Source: Leifsonia sp. Leaf264
Lineage (GTDB): Bacteria; Actinomycetota; Actinomycetes; Actinomycetales; Microbacteriaceae
NCBI RefSeq assembly: GCF_001422325.1
Contig: NZ_LMMR01000002.1
Location: 1-64,000 of the forward strand
Direction of reading: 5' to 3'
Length of the DNA stretch: 64,000 nt
The position numbers and the translations under genes were made by a program. Every line of letters begins with the position of its first letter. Within the stretch, counting starts at the first letter, position 1. The notes under the pieces were generated by a model, which was not told where the DNA came from, did no database searches, and was given only the letters and a program-made list of their open reading frames with translations. Positions 16,474-25,300 of the stretch are shown piece by piece.

Positions 16474-17946
16474 GTGAACGCCGCCCTCGGCTACGTCTCG
16501 ATCGCCATCGTGGCCCTGGCGACGGCGCTCATCGGCTTCTACGGCCTGCGGGTCTCGCGCACCACGAGCGACTTCTATGTGGCCTCGCGCACGGTGCGGC
16601 CGTGGTGGAACGCCTCGGCGATCGGCGGCGAGTACCTCTCGGCTGCCAGCTTCCTCGGCATCGCCGGACTCATCCTGCTCTCGGGCTCCGGCGGGCTGCT
16701 GTTCCCGATCGGCTACACGGCCGGGTACCTGATGCTGCTGCTGTTCGTGGCGGCGCCGCTGCGACGCTCCGGCGCGTACACGATCCCCGACTTCGTGGAG
16801 GCCAGACTCGAGTCGCGCACGGCACGGCGGCTCACCAGCGTGATCGTCATCGTCGTGGGCTGGTTCTACATCGTGCCGCAGCTGCAGGGCGCCGCCCTCA
16901 CCGTGAACATCACCACGGGGCTGCCGCCGTGGGCGGGGTCGGTGGCCGTCGCGGTGATCGTCGGCATCGTCGTGGCCGCCGGCGGCATGCGCTCGATCAC
17001 CTTCGTGCAGGCGTTCCAGTTCTGGCTCAAGCTCGTCGCCATCGCCGTTCCGGTGGTGTTCGTCCTACTCGCCGTGACGGACGGCAGCCCGGCCGCACTC
17101 GATCCGTCCGTCGCCTTCCCGGCATCCGTCGGCCCGGAATCCCTCGACGCGTACCGCACGGTGTCACTGCTCGTGGCGCTGCTGCTCGGAACAATGGGCC
17201 TGCCGCACGTGCTCGTGCGGTTCTACACGAACCCCGACGGCGACGCCGCCCGCACCACCACGCTCATAGTGCTGGGGCTGCTGTCGGTGTTCTACCTGTT
17301 CCCGGTGATCATCGGCCTGCTGGGCCGGGCGTTCGCTCCCGACATCGCCGATGCCGGCACCGCGGATGCGCTGGTGCTGCTTCTGCCCGGGCGGATGCTG
17401 CCGGGGCTGCTGGGCGACGCCGTCACGGCCCTCGTCATCGCCGGGGCGTTCGGCGCCTTCCTGTCGACGACCTCTGGGCTCGTCGTCTCGCTCGCCGGGG
17501 TCATCAGCCAGGAGCTGCTGGGCGGCAGCGTGCGCGGCTTCAGGATCGCGGCCGTAGCCTGCTCGCTGGTGCCGCTGGCCGTGGCGCTGATGACAGCGTC
17601 GGCGGGCCTGGCGGGAAGCGTCGGGCTGGTGTTCGCCTTCACGGCGTCGACCCTCTGCCCGGTGCTGCTGCTCGGCATCTGGTGGCGCGGACTCACGGCG
17701 CACGGAGCCATCGCCGGCATGACGACGGGAGCACTGCTGTGCGGTGCCGCCATCCTCGCCGGACCGGCGATCGGGCAGTCGGTGCCGGCGTTGCGCACCG
17801 TGCTCGAGCTGCCTGCGGCGTGGTCGGTGCCGCTGGCGGTCGTGGTGACTGTCACGGTCTCGCTGCTCGATCGACGCCGGGTGCCGCGCGGGGTGGACCA
17901 CCTCCTGGCGCGGCTGCACGTGCCGGAACGAGGGTCGGCGCGCTGA
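16474..17946 (+). CDS. SSS family sodium:solute symporter (second ActP-like)
   Basis: A 490-residue symporter with about 13 helices. It shares with the ActP at 11925 the segments EYLSAASFLGIAG and MGLPHVLVRFYTNPDG, but is otherwise clearly divergent and shorter. The start GTG 16474 gives VNAALGYVSIAIVALATALIG as the first helix; the longer open frame upstream is a shadow of the small membrane protein. It is the last gene of the lytS operon, so this transporter is probably produced with its own sensor-regulator. Confidence 0.9.
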   Translation: MNAALGYVSIAIVALATALIGFYGLRVSRTTSDFYVASRTVRPWWNASAIGGEYLSAASFLGIAGLILLSGSGGLLFPIGYTAGYLMLLLFVAAPLRRSGAYTIPDFVEARLESRTARRLTSVIVIVVGWFYIVPQLQGAALTVNITTGLPPWAGSVAVAVIVGIVVAAGGMRSITFVQAFQFWLKLVAIAVPVVFVLLAVTDGSPAALDPSVAFPASVGPESLDAYRTVSLLVALLLGTMGLPHVLVRFYTNPDGDAARTTTLIVLGLLSVFYLFPVIIGLLGRAFAPDIADAGTADALVLLLPGRMLPGLLGDAVTALVIAGAFGAFLSTTSGLVVSLAGVISQELLGGSVRGFRIAAVACSLVPLAVALMTASAGLAGSVGLVFAFTASTLCPVLLLGIWWRGLTAHGAIAGMTTGALLCGAAILAGPAIGQSVPALRTVLELPAAWSVPLAVVVTVTVSLLDRRRVPRGVDHLLARLHVPERGSAR

Positions 17947-18028
17947 CCCCTTCGGTCGCTGAGGCCCGGATGCAGTCCGCGGCCGAAGCGCCGTCGAGGC
18001 GCGCTTCCGGCGGTCGCTTCACCGGCGC

Positions 18029-18670
18029 TCAGCGAGTGAGGTTCACCGGGTGGTCGCTCAGTGCGTCGAGCCGTGCGAGCAGGCCCGCTCGTACCGTCGG
18101 CCACTCATCGATCAGGATCGAGTAGACCGCCGTGTCGCGCCAACTGCCGTCGGCGCGCGGGCGTTCTCGGCGCACGATGCCCTCGAACTGCGCGCCGAGC
18201 CTGAGGATGGCCGCCCGCGAGCGGTCGTTGAGAGCGTCGGCCTGGATCTTGACGCGGCCGAAGCCGCTCTCGAACGCACGGCCGAGCAGAAGCAGCTTCG
18301 CCTCGGGGTTCACGGCCGTCCCCCACACACGCGGGTCGTAGGCTGTCCAGCCGATGTGCGTCGATTCGAGCGGGAGATCGAAATCGGCGAGCGTGCTGGA
18401 CCCGACGAACAGCCCGTCGTGCTCGCCTCCCACCAGGCGGATGCCGTAGGGCTGGGCGAGCTCGGAGTCGAAGCGGTAACCGGTCTCGGCCCAAGCCAGG
18501 AACCCCGCGCGATCGGCCCGGAAGCCCGCCGGACCGCCGCCGAATCCGCCGGCGAACACCTCGGGATGGGCGAGCGCCGCGTAGAGCTCCGGCAGGTCGG
18601 CACGCGTGAGGGGATCGATCCTGATGAACCGACCGACGATCGGCTCGAACGGGGGAAGCACGGCAGTCAT
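18029..18670 (-). CDS. GNAT N-acetyltransferase (RimJ/RimL type)
   Basis: A 213-residue protein of the Acetyltransf_3 group, seen from the N-terminal GRFIRIDPLTRADLPELYAAL, the central IGWTAYDPRVWGTAVNPEAKLLLLGRAFE and the C-terminal LGAQFEGIVRRERPRADGSWRDTA, of which DGSWRDTAVYS is a strong family marker. The substrate could be a ribosomal protein or a small molecule. The ATG at 18670 is preferred to the longer frame because family similarity starts there; a -10-like CAGAAT lies 6 nt ahead, consistent with a leaderless mRNA. Confidence 0.85.
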   Translation of the reverse strand: MTAVLPPFEPIVGRFIRIDPLTRADLPELYAALAHPEVFAGGFGGGPAGFRADRAGFLAWAETGYRFDSELAQPYGIRLVGGEHDGLFVGSSTLADFDLPLESTHIGWTAYDPRVWGTAVNPEAKLLLLGRAFESGFGRVKIQADALNDRSRAAILRLGAQFEGIVRRERPRADGSWRDTAVYSILIDEWPTVRAGLLARLDALSDHPVNLTR

Positions 18671-18759
18671 CCACTGATTCTGGCACCGGTGCGGCACGGG
18701 CGTCACCGCAGCAGACTGCCGCGCCGCGTTTCGCGGATGTAGCGTGACAGCATCCCTCA

Positions 18760-18828
18760 ATGGCGAAGTTCGAGTCGCAGATCGACGGCGCGAAGGATGC
18801 CGCCGACAAGGCCGTCGGAACCGACTAG
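18760..18828 (+). CDS. possible 22-residue peptide or gene remnant
   Basis: ATG...TAG encodes MAKFESQIDGAKDAADKAVG followed by TD. The Lys/Asp/Ala-rich helical composition is reminiscent of the N-termini of short actinobacterial CsbD- or antitoxin-like stress peptides, so it may be a fragment of such a gene. No convincing ribosome binding site is seen. It ends 27 bp before the TetR operator. Confidence 0.25.
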   Translation: MAKFESQIDGAKDAADKAVGTD

Positions 18829-18854
18829 CCGCACCGCTTTCAGCTGGCTCACAA

Positions 18855-18887
18855 TAACTTGCACAGCAGTGTGCAAGTTAGTACACT
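18855..18887 (+). promoter_or_regulatory. promoter and palindromic operator of the tetR-pip operon
   Basis: A perfect 11-bp palindrome TAACTTGCACA / TGTGCAAGTTA with a GCAG centre (18855-18880) overlaps a promoter: -35 TTGCAC (18859-18864), a 17-bp spacer and -10 TACACT (18882-18887). The ATG at 18894 follows the -10 by 6 nt, so transcription should start at or next to the initiation codon. Binding of a TetR dimer here would block the promoter, which indicates autoregulation. Confidence 0.85.
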
Positions 18888-18893
18888 CGAATC

Positions 18894-19550
18894 ATGACAT
18901 CCGCCGCCGTCGGCGCCCGCCGGGCTCCCCGGCGAGACGCTGAAGAGAACCGCACCGCGCTGCTCGACGCCGCGACCATCGCGTTGGGCTCCGATCCCGA
19001 CGCCTCCCTCGAGGCGATCGCCGCCGCAGCCGGGCTCAGCCGGCGAGCGGTATACGGACACTTCGCGAACCGCGACGAACTCGTCGCCGCCTCGGTCGCG
19101 CGAGGCGCCGTGCGCCTGAGCGACGCCACCGCCGGCATCGAGCGCGATGACGCCCGCGTGGCCCTCGCGCTGCTCGGCGCTCGCCTGTGGGACTCCGTCG
19201 AACAGGTGCGCGTGCTGGCCAGCCTGGCCGTCCGCGGACCGTCGCTGGCCGTGGTCGGCGAGGCGCTGGCGCCCGTGCGCGCCCGCCTCCACGCGATCGT
19301 CACGGCCGGCGCGGCATCCGGAGCCCTCCGCGATGACATCCCCGTCGACTCGCTCAGCCGCCTCATCGAGCAGGCCGCCATCGCGGTGCTGATCGAGGCG
19401 ACCGAGAGCGGCTTCACCCGCGACGACGGGCACAGGCTGGTCATGCTCGTCGCCCTCTCGACCGCCGGACTGTCGTGGCGCGAGGCGAACGCGCTCATCG
19501 ACGCCACCCCGGAACTCCACCACCCCCTCCCCGAGGACTCCACACGATGA
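18894..19550 (+). CDS. TetR family transcriptional regulator
   Basis: A 218-residue repressor with the TetR helix-turn-helix at about residues 20-66 (ALLDAATIALG, then AIAAAAGLSRRAVYGHFANRDELVAA) and a variable all-helical ligand domain. It is the first gene of a three-gene operon and overlaps the next gene by 4 bp (ATGA). Its own palindrome is at 18855-18880. In related loci a TetR gene precedes YhgE/Pip proteins, so it probably responds to a compound handled by that membrane protein. Confidence 0.92.
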   Translation: MTSAAVGARRAPRRDAEENRTALLDAATIALGSDPDASLEAIAAAAGLSRRAVYGHFANRDELVAASVARGAVRLSDATAGIERDDARVALALLGARLWDSVEQVRVLASLAVRGPSLAVVGEALAPVRARLHAIVTAGAASGALRDDIPVDSLSRLIEQAAIAVLIEATESGFTRDDGHRLVMLVALSTAGLSWREANALIDATPELHHPLPEDSTR

Positions 19551-20293
19551 AGATCGAACTCATCGGCGTCAGCATGGGCCGCAACGGCTCGTCGCTGCCC
19601 GAGACCACAGTGCGTTTCGAGACCGACGCGGCCACTCTCGCCCGCGCCGAGACCGAACGCCGCCCCACGGTGCTCGGCCTGCTGGCCTCCGGCCGCATGC
19701 GCCCCGACACCGGCCGCGTGCTCATCGACGGCGCCGCCGACGCCTCCGAGCTGCGCACCCGCGTCGCCCTGGTCGACGCCCCCGACGTGAGCGACCCGGC
19801 CGCCGACGTCACCGTGACCGGCGTGGTCATGGAGGAGCTCATGTTCGCCGGGCTCCCCGGCAGCCGCAAGGATGCCGCCCTCACCTTGGCGCAGCTCGAG
19901 CTCGGCGACGTCGCGAAGACCGCCATGGCCGACCTGCCGCCGGCCGTGCGCATCCGTCTGCTCACCGAGCTCGCCGTCCTGCGTGACGGCGTCGAGGGGA
20001 TCGTGCTCGCCGCACCGGACAGGCACGGCGGCGATCCGCTCGACTGGTGGCGCATCGCCCAGGGACTCGCGGCCCGAGGGTACGCCGTGCTCGTGATCGC
20101 CGGCGACGCCTCAGCTGCCGCGATCGGTGCCGAGGGGCTGCTCGCCCGGCTGGAGAGCGACGCACGGGCGACGGGATTCCGGCCGGCTGAAGCCAGGCCG
20201 GTCGAGACCACTCCGGACGAGACCGGCCCAAGAGACACCGCCCCGACCGAGACCCCGACAGAATCACGACAGACCGAGGGAGGTGCGGCATGA
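19547..20293 (+). CDS. degenerate ABC ATPase-like protein lacking Walker motifs
   Basis: A 248-residue protein with the outline of an ABC nucleotide-binding domain: PTVLGLLASGRMRPDTGRVL follows the pattern of the helix and strand after Walker A in true ABC proteins, and VEGIVLAAPDRHG sits where Walker B would be. The Walker A GxxGxGKS/T is replaced by RAETERRPT, the LSGGQ signature is absent (ADLPPAVRIR), and Walker B lacks its Asp-Glu. It therefore probably does not hydrolyse ATP. An acidic Thr/Glu/Pro-rich tail of about 35 residues follows. It overlaps both tetR and the YhgE/Pip gene by 4 bp, so stoichiometric production with the membrane protein is likely. Confidence 0.7.
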   Translation: MKIELIGVSMGRNGSSLPETTVRFETDAATLARAETERRPTVLGLLASGRMRPDTGRVLIDGAADASELRTRVALVDAPDVSDPAADVTVTGVVMEELMFAGLPGSRKDAALTLAQLELGDVAKTAMADLPPAVRIRLLTELAVLRDGVEGIVLAAPDRHGGDPLDWWRIAQGLAARGYAVLVIAGDASAAAIGAEGLLARLESDARATGFRPAEARPVETTPDETGPRDTAPTETPTESRQTEGGAA

Positions 20294-22299
20294 AGGTTCC
20301 GCAGATGATCACAGCCGAACTGCGGCGACTCACCTCGTCGCGCATGTCGGTCATTGCCCTCATCGCACTGGTGTGCGTGCCCGTCATCTACGGCGGCCTG
20401 TACCTCTGGGCCAACCAGGACCCGTACGCCAAGCTCTCCGAGATCCCCGTGGCGCTGGTCGTCGATGACACCGGAGCCGCCGACGGCAACAAGGGCGACG
20501 ACGTGGCGGACACCCTCGTCGACGCCGCCACCTTCGACTGGCACGAGGTGTCGGCGGCGGATGCCGAGGCCGGCGTCGCTGATGGCACCTACGACTTCAG
20601 CGTCACCTTCCCCGAGGACTTCAGCGCCGACCTCGAGTCGTCGTCGACCGATGACCCGCGCAAGGCCGAGGTGATCCTCAGCACCAACGACGCCAACAGC
20701 TACCTCGCCAGCACCATCGGCGAGCAGGCCGTCAAGACAATCCAGACCCAGATCGTGCGGAGCGTGGGCGAGAACGCCGCCATCACCTTCCTCGACTCGC
20801 TGTCGGAGATCCGCGGCAAGCTCGCCGAGGCCGCTGACGGCGCTTCGCAGCTGGCGGATGGCGCAGCCCAGGCCGTCGACGGAAGCGCCGAGCTCGCTGA
20901 CGGTGCGGCCCAACTGGCGGACGGCAACGCGGCGCTGGCCACGGGATCGTCGACCCTCTCGAGCGGGCTCTCCCAGCTCGCGACCGGCGCCGGCAGCGCT
21001 GCCGACGGCGCCGCGCAGCTGTCGACGGGTGCGTCGACGCTCTCCGACGGAGCCGCCCAGACGGCCGCCGGCGCCGCACAGGTGGCAGCCGGCAACGCCG
21101 CCCTCGCTGCTCAGGCCGACCAGATCGGTGCGGCTGTGGGCGATGCCGCCGCAGCCCTCCCGCAGACGAAGGCCGACATCCGTCAACGCCTCATCGACGC
21201 GGGAGCAGCCCCGGCGACAGTGGACGAGGCCCTCGCGCTGCTCGACCCTCTCGACAGCAGGATCCAGGACGCCAACACGAAGGTGCAGGACACCGTCGGC
21301 CAGATCGACCAGCTCTCCGACGGCGCCGCCCAGGTCGCCGCCGGGACCCAGCAGGTCGCCGACGGCTCGGCCCAGCTCTCGACCGGCGCAAGCAGCCTCG
21401 CCGACGGCACCGCCACCCTCGCAGCGAAGACCGGCGAAGCGGCATCCGGAGCCGCCCAGCTGGCCACGGGAGCCGCCACGGCGTCCGATGGCGCCGCGAA
21501 GCTCAGCAGCGGTGCCACAGAACTGGCCGACAAGCTGCCCGCCCTCGAGTCCGGAGCGGCTGAACTGCGCGACGGACTCGCGGCAGGGCGCGACCAGATC
21601 CCCGAGAGCACGCAGGCCACCCGGGACGCACAGGCCACGAACATCGCCGACCCGGTCACCCTCGAGACCGGTGCCGTCACGAGCGCCGGCAGCTACGGCG
21701 CCGGCCTCGCCCCGTTCTTCGCCGCCCTCGCCGGCTGGATCGGCATCTACGCCCTCTTCCTCATCGTCAAGCCGGTCTCGCGCCGAGCCGTGACCGCACT
21801 GCACTCACCCATCCGCGTGACATTGGCCGGCTGGCTCACTCCGACCCTGCTCGGAGCCGTGCAGATGTCGTCGCTCTACCTGGTTCTGTCGTGGGCCCTG
21901 GGCTTCCACATCACGAACCCGGCGGGGATGCTCGGCATCATGCTGCTCGCCTCGGCGACGTTCGCTGCCATCGTGCTCGCATTGAACGTGTGGCTCGGCA
22001 GCGTCGGGCAGTTCCTCGGTCTCGTGCTGATGGTGCTGCAGTTGGTGACGGCCGGCGGGACGTTCCCGTGGCAGACCCTGCCCGGCCCTCTCGCCTCGCT
22101 GCACCACGTGCTGCCGATGGGATTCGTGGTGGACGCGCTTCGCCAGGCGATGTACGGCGGCAACGCCGCCGCAGCCTGGAGCGACGTGGGCGTGCTGCTG
22201 CTCTGGCTCATCGGGGCGTTCACCCTGGCTGCGATCGGCGTCACGCGGATGACGCACCACCGCACGCTCCGCGACCTGCGGCCCAGCCTGATCGGCTGA
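20290..22299 (+). CDS. YhgE/Pip family membrane protein
   Basis: A 669-residue protein of the YhgE/Pip (phage infection protein) family, related to EsaA of type VII secretion. There is one N-terminal helix (about residues 20-42), an extracellular domain of about 440 residues, and five C-terminal helices from about residue 475. The central external part (about residues 180-440) is a long series of irregular 7-12 residue repeats of the type LADGAAQL / LSTGAS, predicted to form an elongated helical stalk. Substrates of this family are poorly known. It ends at a strong hairpin terminator. Confidence 0.9.
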   Translation: MKVPQMITAELRRLTSSRMSVIALIALVCVPVIYGGLYLWANQDPYAKLSEIPVALVVDDTGAADGNKGDDVADTLVDAATFDWHEVSAADAEAGVADGTYDFSVTFPEDFSADLESSSTDDPRKAEVILSTNDANSYLASTIGEQAVKTIQTQIVRSVGENAAITFLDSLSEIRGKLAEAADGASQLADGAAQAVDGSAELADGAAQLADGNAALATGSSTLSSGLSQLATGAGSAADGAAQLSTGASTLSDGAAQTAAGAAQVAAGNAALAAQADQIGAAVGDAAAALPQTKADIRQRLIDAGAAPATVDEALALLDPLDSRIQDANTKVQDTVGQIDQLSDGAAQVAAGTQQVADGSAQLSTGASSLADGTATLAAKTGEAASGAAQLATGAATASDGAAKLSSGATELADKLPALESGAAELRDGLAAGRDQIPESTQATRDAQATNIADPVTLETGAVTSAGSYGAGLAPFFAALAGWIGIYALFLIVKPVSRRAVTALHSPIRVTLAGWLTPTLLGAVQMSSLYLVLSWALGFHITNPAGMLGIMLLASATFAAIVLALNVWLGSVGQFLGLVLMVLQLVTAGGTFPWQTLPGPLASLHHVLPMGFVVDALRQAMYGGNAAAAWSDVGVLLLWLIGAFTLAAIGVTRMTHHRTLRDLRPSLIG

Positions 22300-22300
22300 G

Positions 22301-22339
22301 GCCGGGTATGGCCCGCCCTTCAGGCGGGCCATACCCGGC
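22301..22339. terminator. bidirectional terminator between convergent operons
   Basis: Perfect 17-bp stem GCCGGGTATGGCCCGCC / GGCGGGCCATACCCGGC with a 5-nt loop CTTCA. It starts 2 bp after the YhgE/Pip stop and ends 4 bp from the stop of the giant surface protein coming the other way, so it can serve both. Confidence 0.9.
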
Positions 22340-22342
22340 GGT

Positions 22343-25300
22343 TCACCGGTTCGAGGTCCTCCGACGCCTGGTGATGATCAGCACTCCGCCCGCGAGGAAG
22401 AGCACCATCACGACCCCGAGCAACGGCAGCACGTCGACGCCCGTGCCCGACAGTCCACCGGATGTCGCGGGCGCCGGCGGGATCGGGGGCGCGGGCGGGA
22501 TCGGGGGAATCGGGTCGAAGCTGTTGTCGATCGTGATGGTCACGGTCTGACCGGAATCCACCGCGACAGGACTCGCCTCGGTGGCGCTGACCGTCACGGC
22601 GTCGGCTCCTCCGGAATCGGTCTCGTCAGCCCAGCAGTCGGCTCCCACCGGAAGGCCGTCGATGGTCTGCGTCTGCCCTCCGGCGATGAGCACAGGCGAG
22701 CGATCCAGCGCGACATACGGGTCGTTGGATCCCTGGTCGAGCACGCAGGTGACCTCGACGCGGAACAGCTTGCCCGCTGCCTGAGCGACGTCACCGCTCA
22801 CGGTCTTCGTGATCTCGATCGATCCGTCATCGAAGGTGTTCGTCGCCGAGATGGTCAGTTCCTGCGGTTCGTCCTGCACATCGATGATCGCGGCGTTGTC
22901 GTAGGAGTCGTCGTCGATCTCACTGTCCGAAGCACCGCCGGAGTCCGTCTCCTCACCGAAGCAGTGCGTCAGGTAGGGCAGCTTGAGTCGCCGGCCGTCG
23001 TCGCGCAGCACCGGAACGGTCTCTCCGGCGCTCACCTCCACTGGCCCGCTGAACAGAGTCACCCGGGTACCGAGAACCTCGAGTTGGCAGGTCACCTGGA
23101 AGGTGAAGACCGCGTCGCGCACGTAGGGCTCGTCGGCGGCGGTGCCGGTGACGGCCTTCGTCAACTGGATGGTGCCGAGCGAGAAGACGTTGAGGAATCC
23201 GGCGGAGACCACGGTCTCGACCCCGTCTTGCTCCTGATCGGTGATCGTCACAGTGACAGGCGGCGGCGTCACGTCGGCGTCGGCGCTGAAGGTCTCACGC
23301 ACGAGACAGACGGAGCCGACCGGGATCCCGGTGATCGTCTGGCTCGTGAACGGCCCCTCCGTGCCATCGCCGACGACGACGAGCGACCGATCGACGACGG
23401 TCTGCCGCTCGTACAGGCACCTGACGTGGAAGACGAACGGCCCGTTCGAGAACTCCGGCACGCCGGGACCGGTGACGGCCTTGACGACGTTGAGCCCTCC
23501 CGTGCGGAACTCGTTGTCCACCGTGACGGTCGCAGGCTCGTCTGTGCCGTCGTTCCCGACGACGAACGACTCAGGTGTGACCGTCGACTCGGTCGCGCCA
23601 CCGTCGGCGTCGTCAGCCTCGGTGACAGTGCAGTCGGCTCCGGTCGGAAGGTCGTCTACGACCCAGAGGTTTCCGGGCACATCCTTCGTCAGTGTGTGCG
23701 TCTCGTCGAAGACCGTGTCGGGGTCGGCCGAGTCGAGCGTGCACACCATGCGCACGTCGAAGTCGCCGAAGGTACCACCCCAGGCATCGGCTCCGGTGCC
23801 GGTGACGGTCTTCGTGACCTCGACGGAGCCGACGGTGAAGGCGTTCGTCACTGTGACCGCTGTCGCGACGGCATCGTCATCATCGGGAGCGAGGGCGAAC
23901 TCGGCCTCGCTCACACCGCCGAGGTCGTCATCGACGCCCTCCTGGGTGACGACGATCGAGGTCGACGCGCCGCCCTGATCGGTCTCGGTGACGACGCAGT
24001 CGGACCCGGCCGGCAGGTCGGTGAAGGATTCCACCTGTCCGTCGGTCAACTCGAACGACTCGTCGAGCACCGTGGCGCCCTCGAACTCGCACGTCGCGGA
24101 GAACGAGAAGGCCGTGTCGTATTCGATCGGCTCACCGTCCTGATCGACGGCTCCGCCGTCATCGACCTGCTTCGTGACTGTGAATCCGGCATCCGGGAAC
24201 ACATTCGTCACCGTGATGGTGATGCCCTCCTGGGTCCCGATGACGATCGGGTCGGCCTCGGTCGCGCTGATCACCACATCGGTCGCCCCGTGAGCATCGG
24301 GTTCAGTGGCCCAGCATTCGGATCCGATGGGGATCTCGTAGAGGGTGGTCAACTCGCCGCCCTCGAGTTCGACCGGATACGCGTCGAGCACGACGAGCGG
24401 TGGGTTGGCTGCGCCGCGGTCGAGGGTGCACGTGACGAGGATCTCGAATGTCACTCCCTCGGCGAAGGCTGCGTCGCCGCCGATCTCCTTCTCGATGGAG
24501 ACGTCACCCAGGTCGAAGGTGTTCGTGGCGGCCACGTCGAGTGCCTGCGGTGCGTCATCGGCGCTCGCCACCACGATCACGGCGTCGTCGAAGGAGTCGT
24601 GGTCGACAGACGAGTCGGTCGCCCCGGCATCGTCGGTCTCCTCACCCCAGCAGTGCGTGCCGACTGGAAGCAGCAGCGGCTCGCCGGTCGCATCATCGAG
24701 GATCGTGACGGTCTCGCCGCCCGTCACCTCGACGTCGGCGTCGTAGAGCGGGTCGCCGCCGTCGGTGAGAGCACAGGTCAGATGCACGGTGAAGGTCGCG
24801 TCACCCACGTCGGGAAGACCGGCCCCGGTTCCGTCGACGGTCTTCGTCACGGCGATGGTCCCGGCGCTGAAACGGTTCGTGAAGGCGGCCGTCTCGACCT
24901 GGGCCACCCCGGCATCTTCGTCGGGGATCGTGACCGTCACGGGAGCCGGCGTCGCATCGGCGCCACCGTCATCCGTCTCCGTGACGACGCACACGGCTCC
25001 GACGGGCAGTCCGTCCACGGTGCTCGAGGCGAGCGGGCCCGCCGTGCCGTCTCCCGTGATCGTGAGTTCACCGGAGCCGACGGTGCCGCCGTCGTAGGTG
25101 CACTGGTAGTCGAAGTCGAAGTCGACGTCGGTGCTGAAACCGATTCCGGGACCGGTGATGCTCTTCTCGATCACGAATCCGCCGACACGGTAGTCGTTGG
25201 TGACCACGACCTCGATCGGATCACCCTCGGTTCCGTCCACTCCGATGATGACGGGCTGGGCCGGCGAGACGGCGAACTCCGTTGCTCCGCCGTCGTCGGG

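Noticed and set aside
19475-20293. Start of the ABC-like protein at 19475
   Set aside because: The extra residues lie over the end of the TetR gene; ATG 19547 gives the ATGA overlap seen across this operon.
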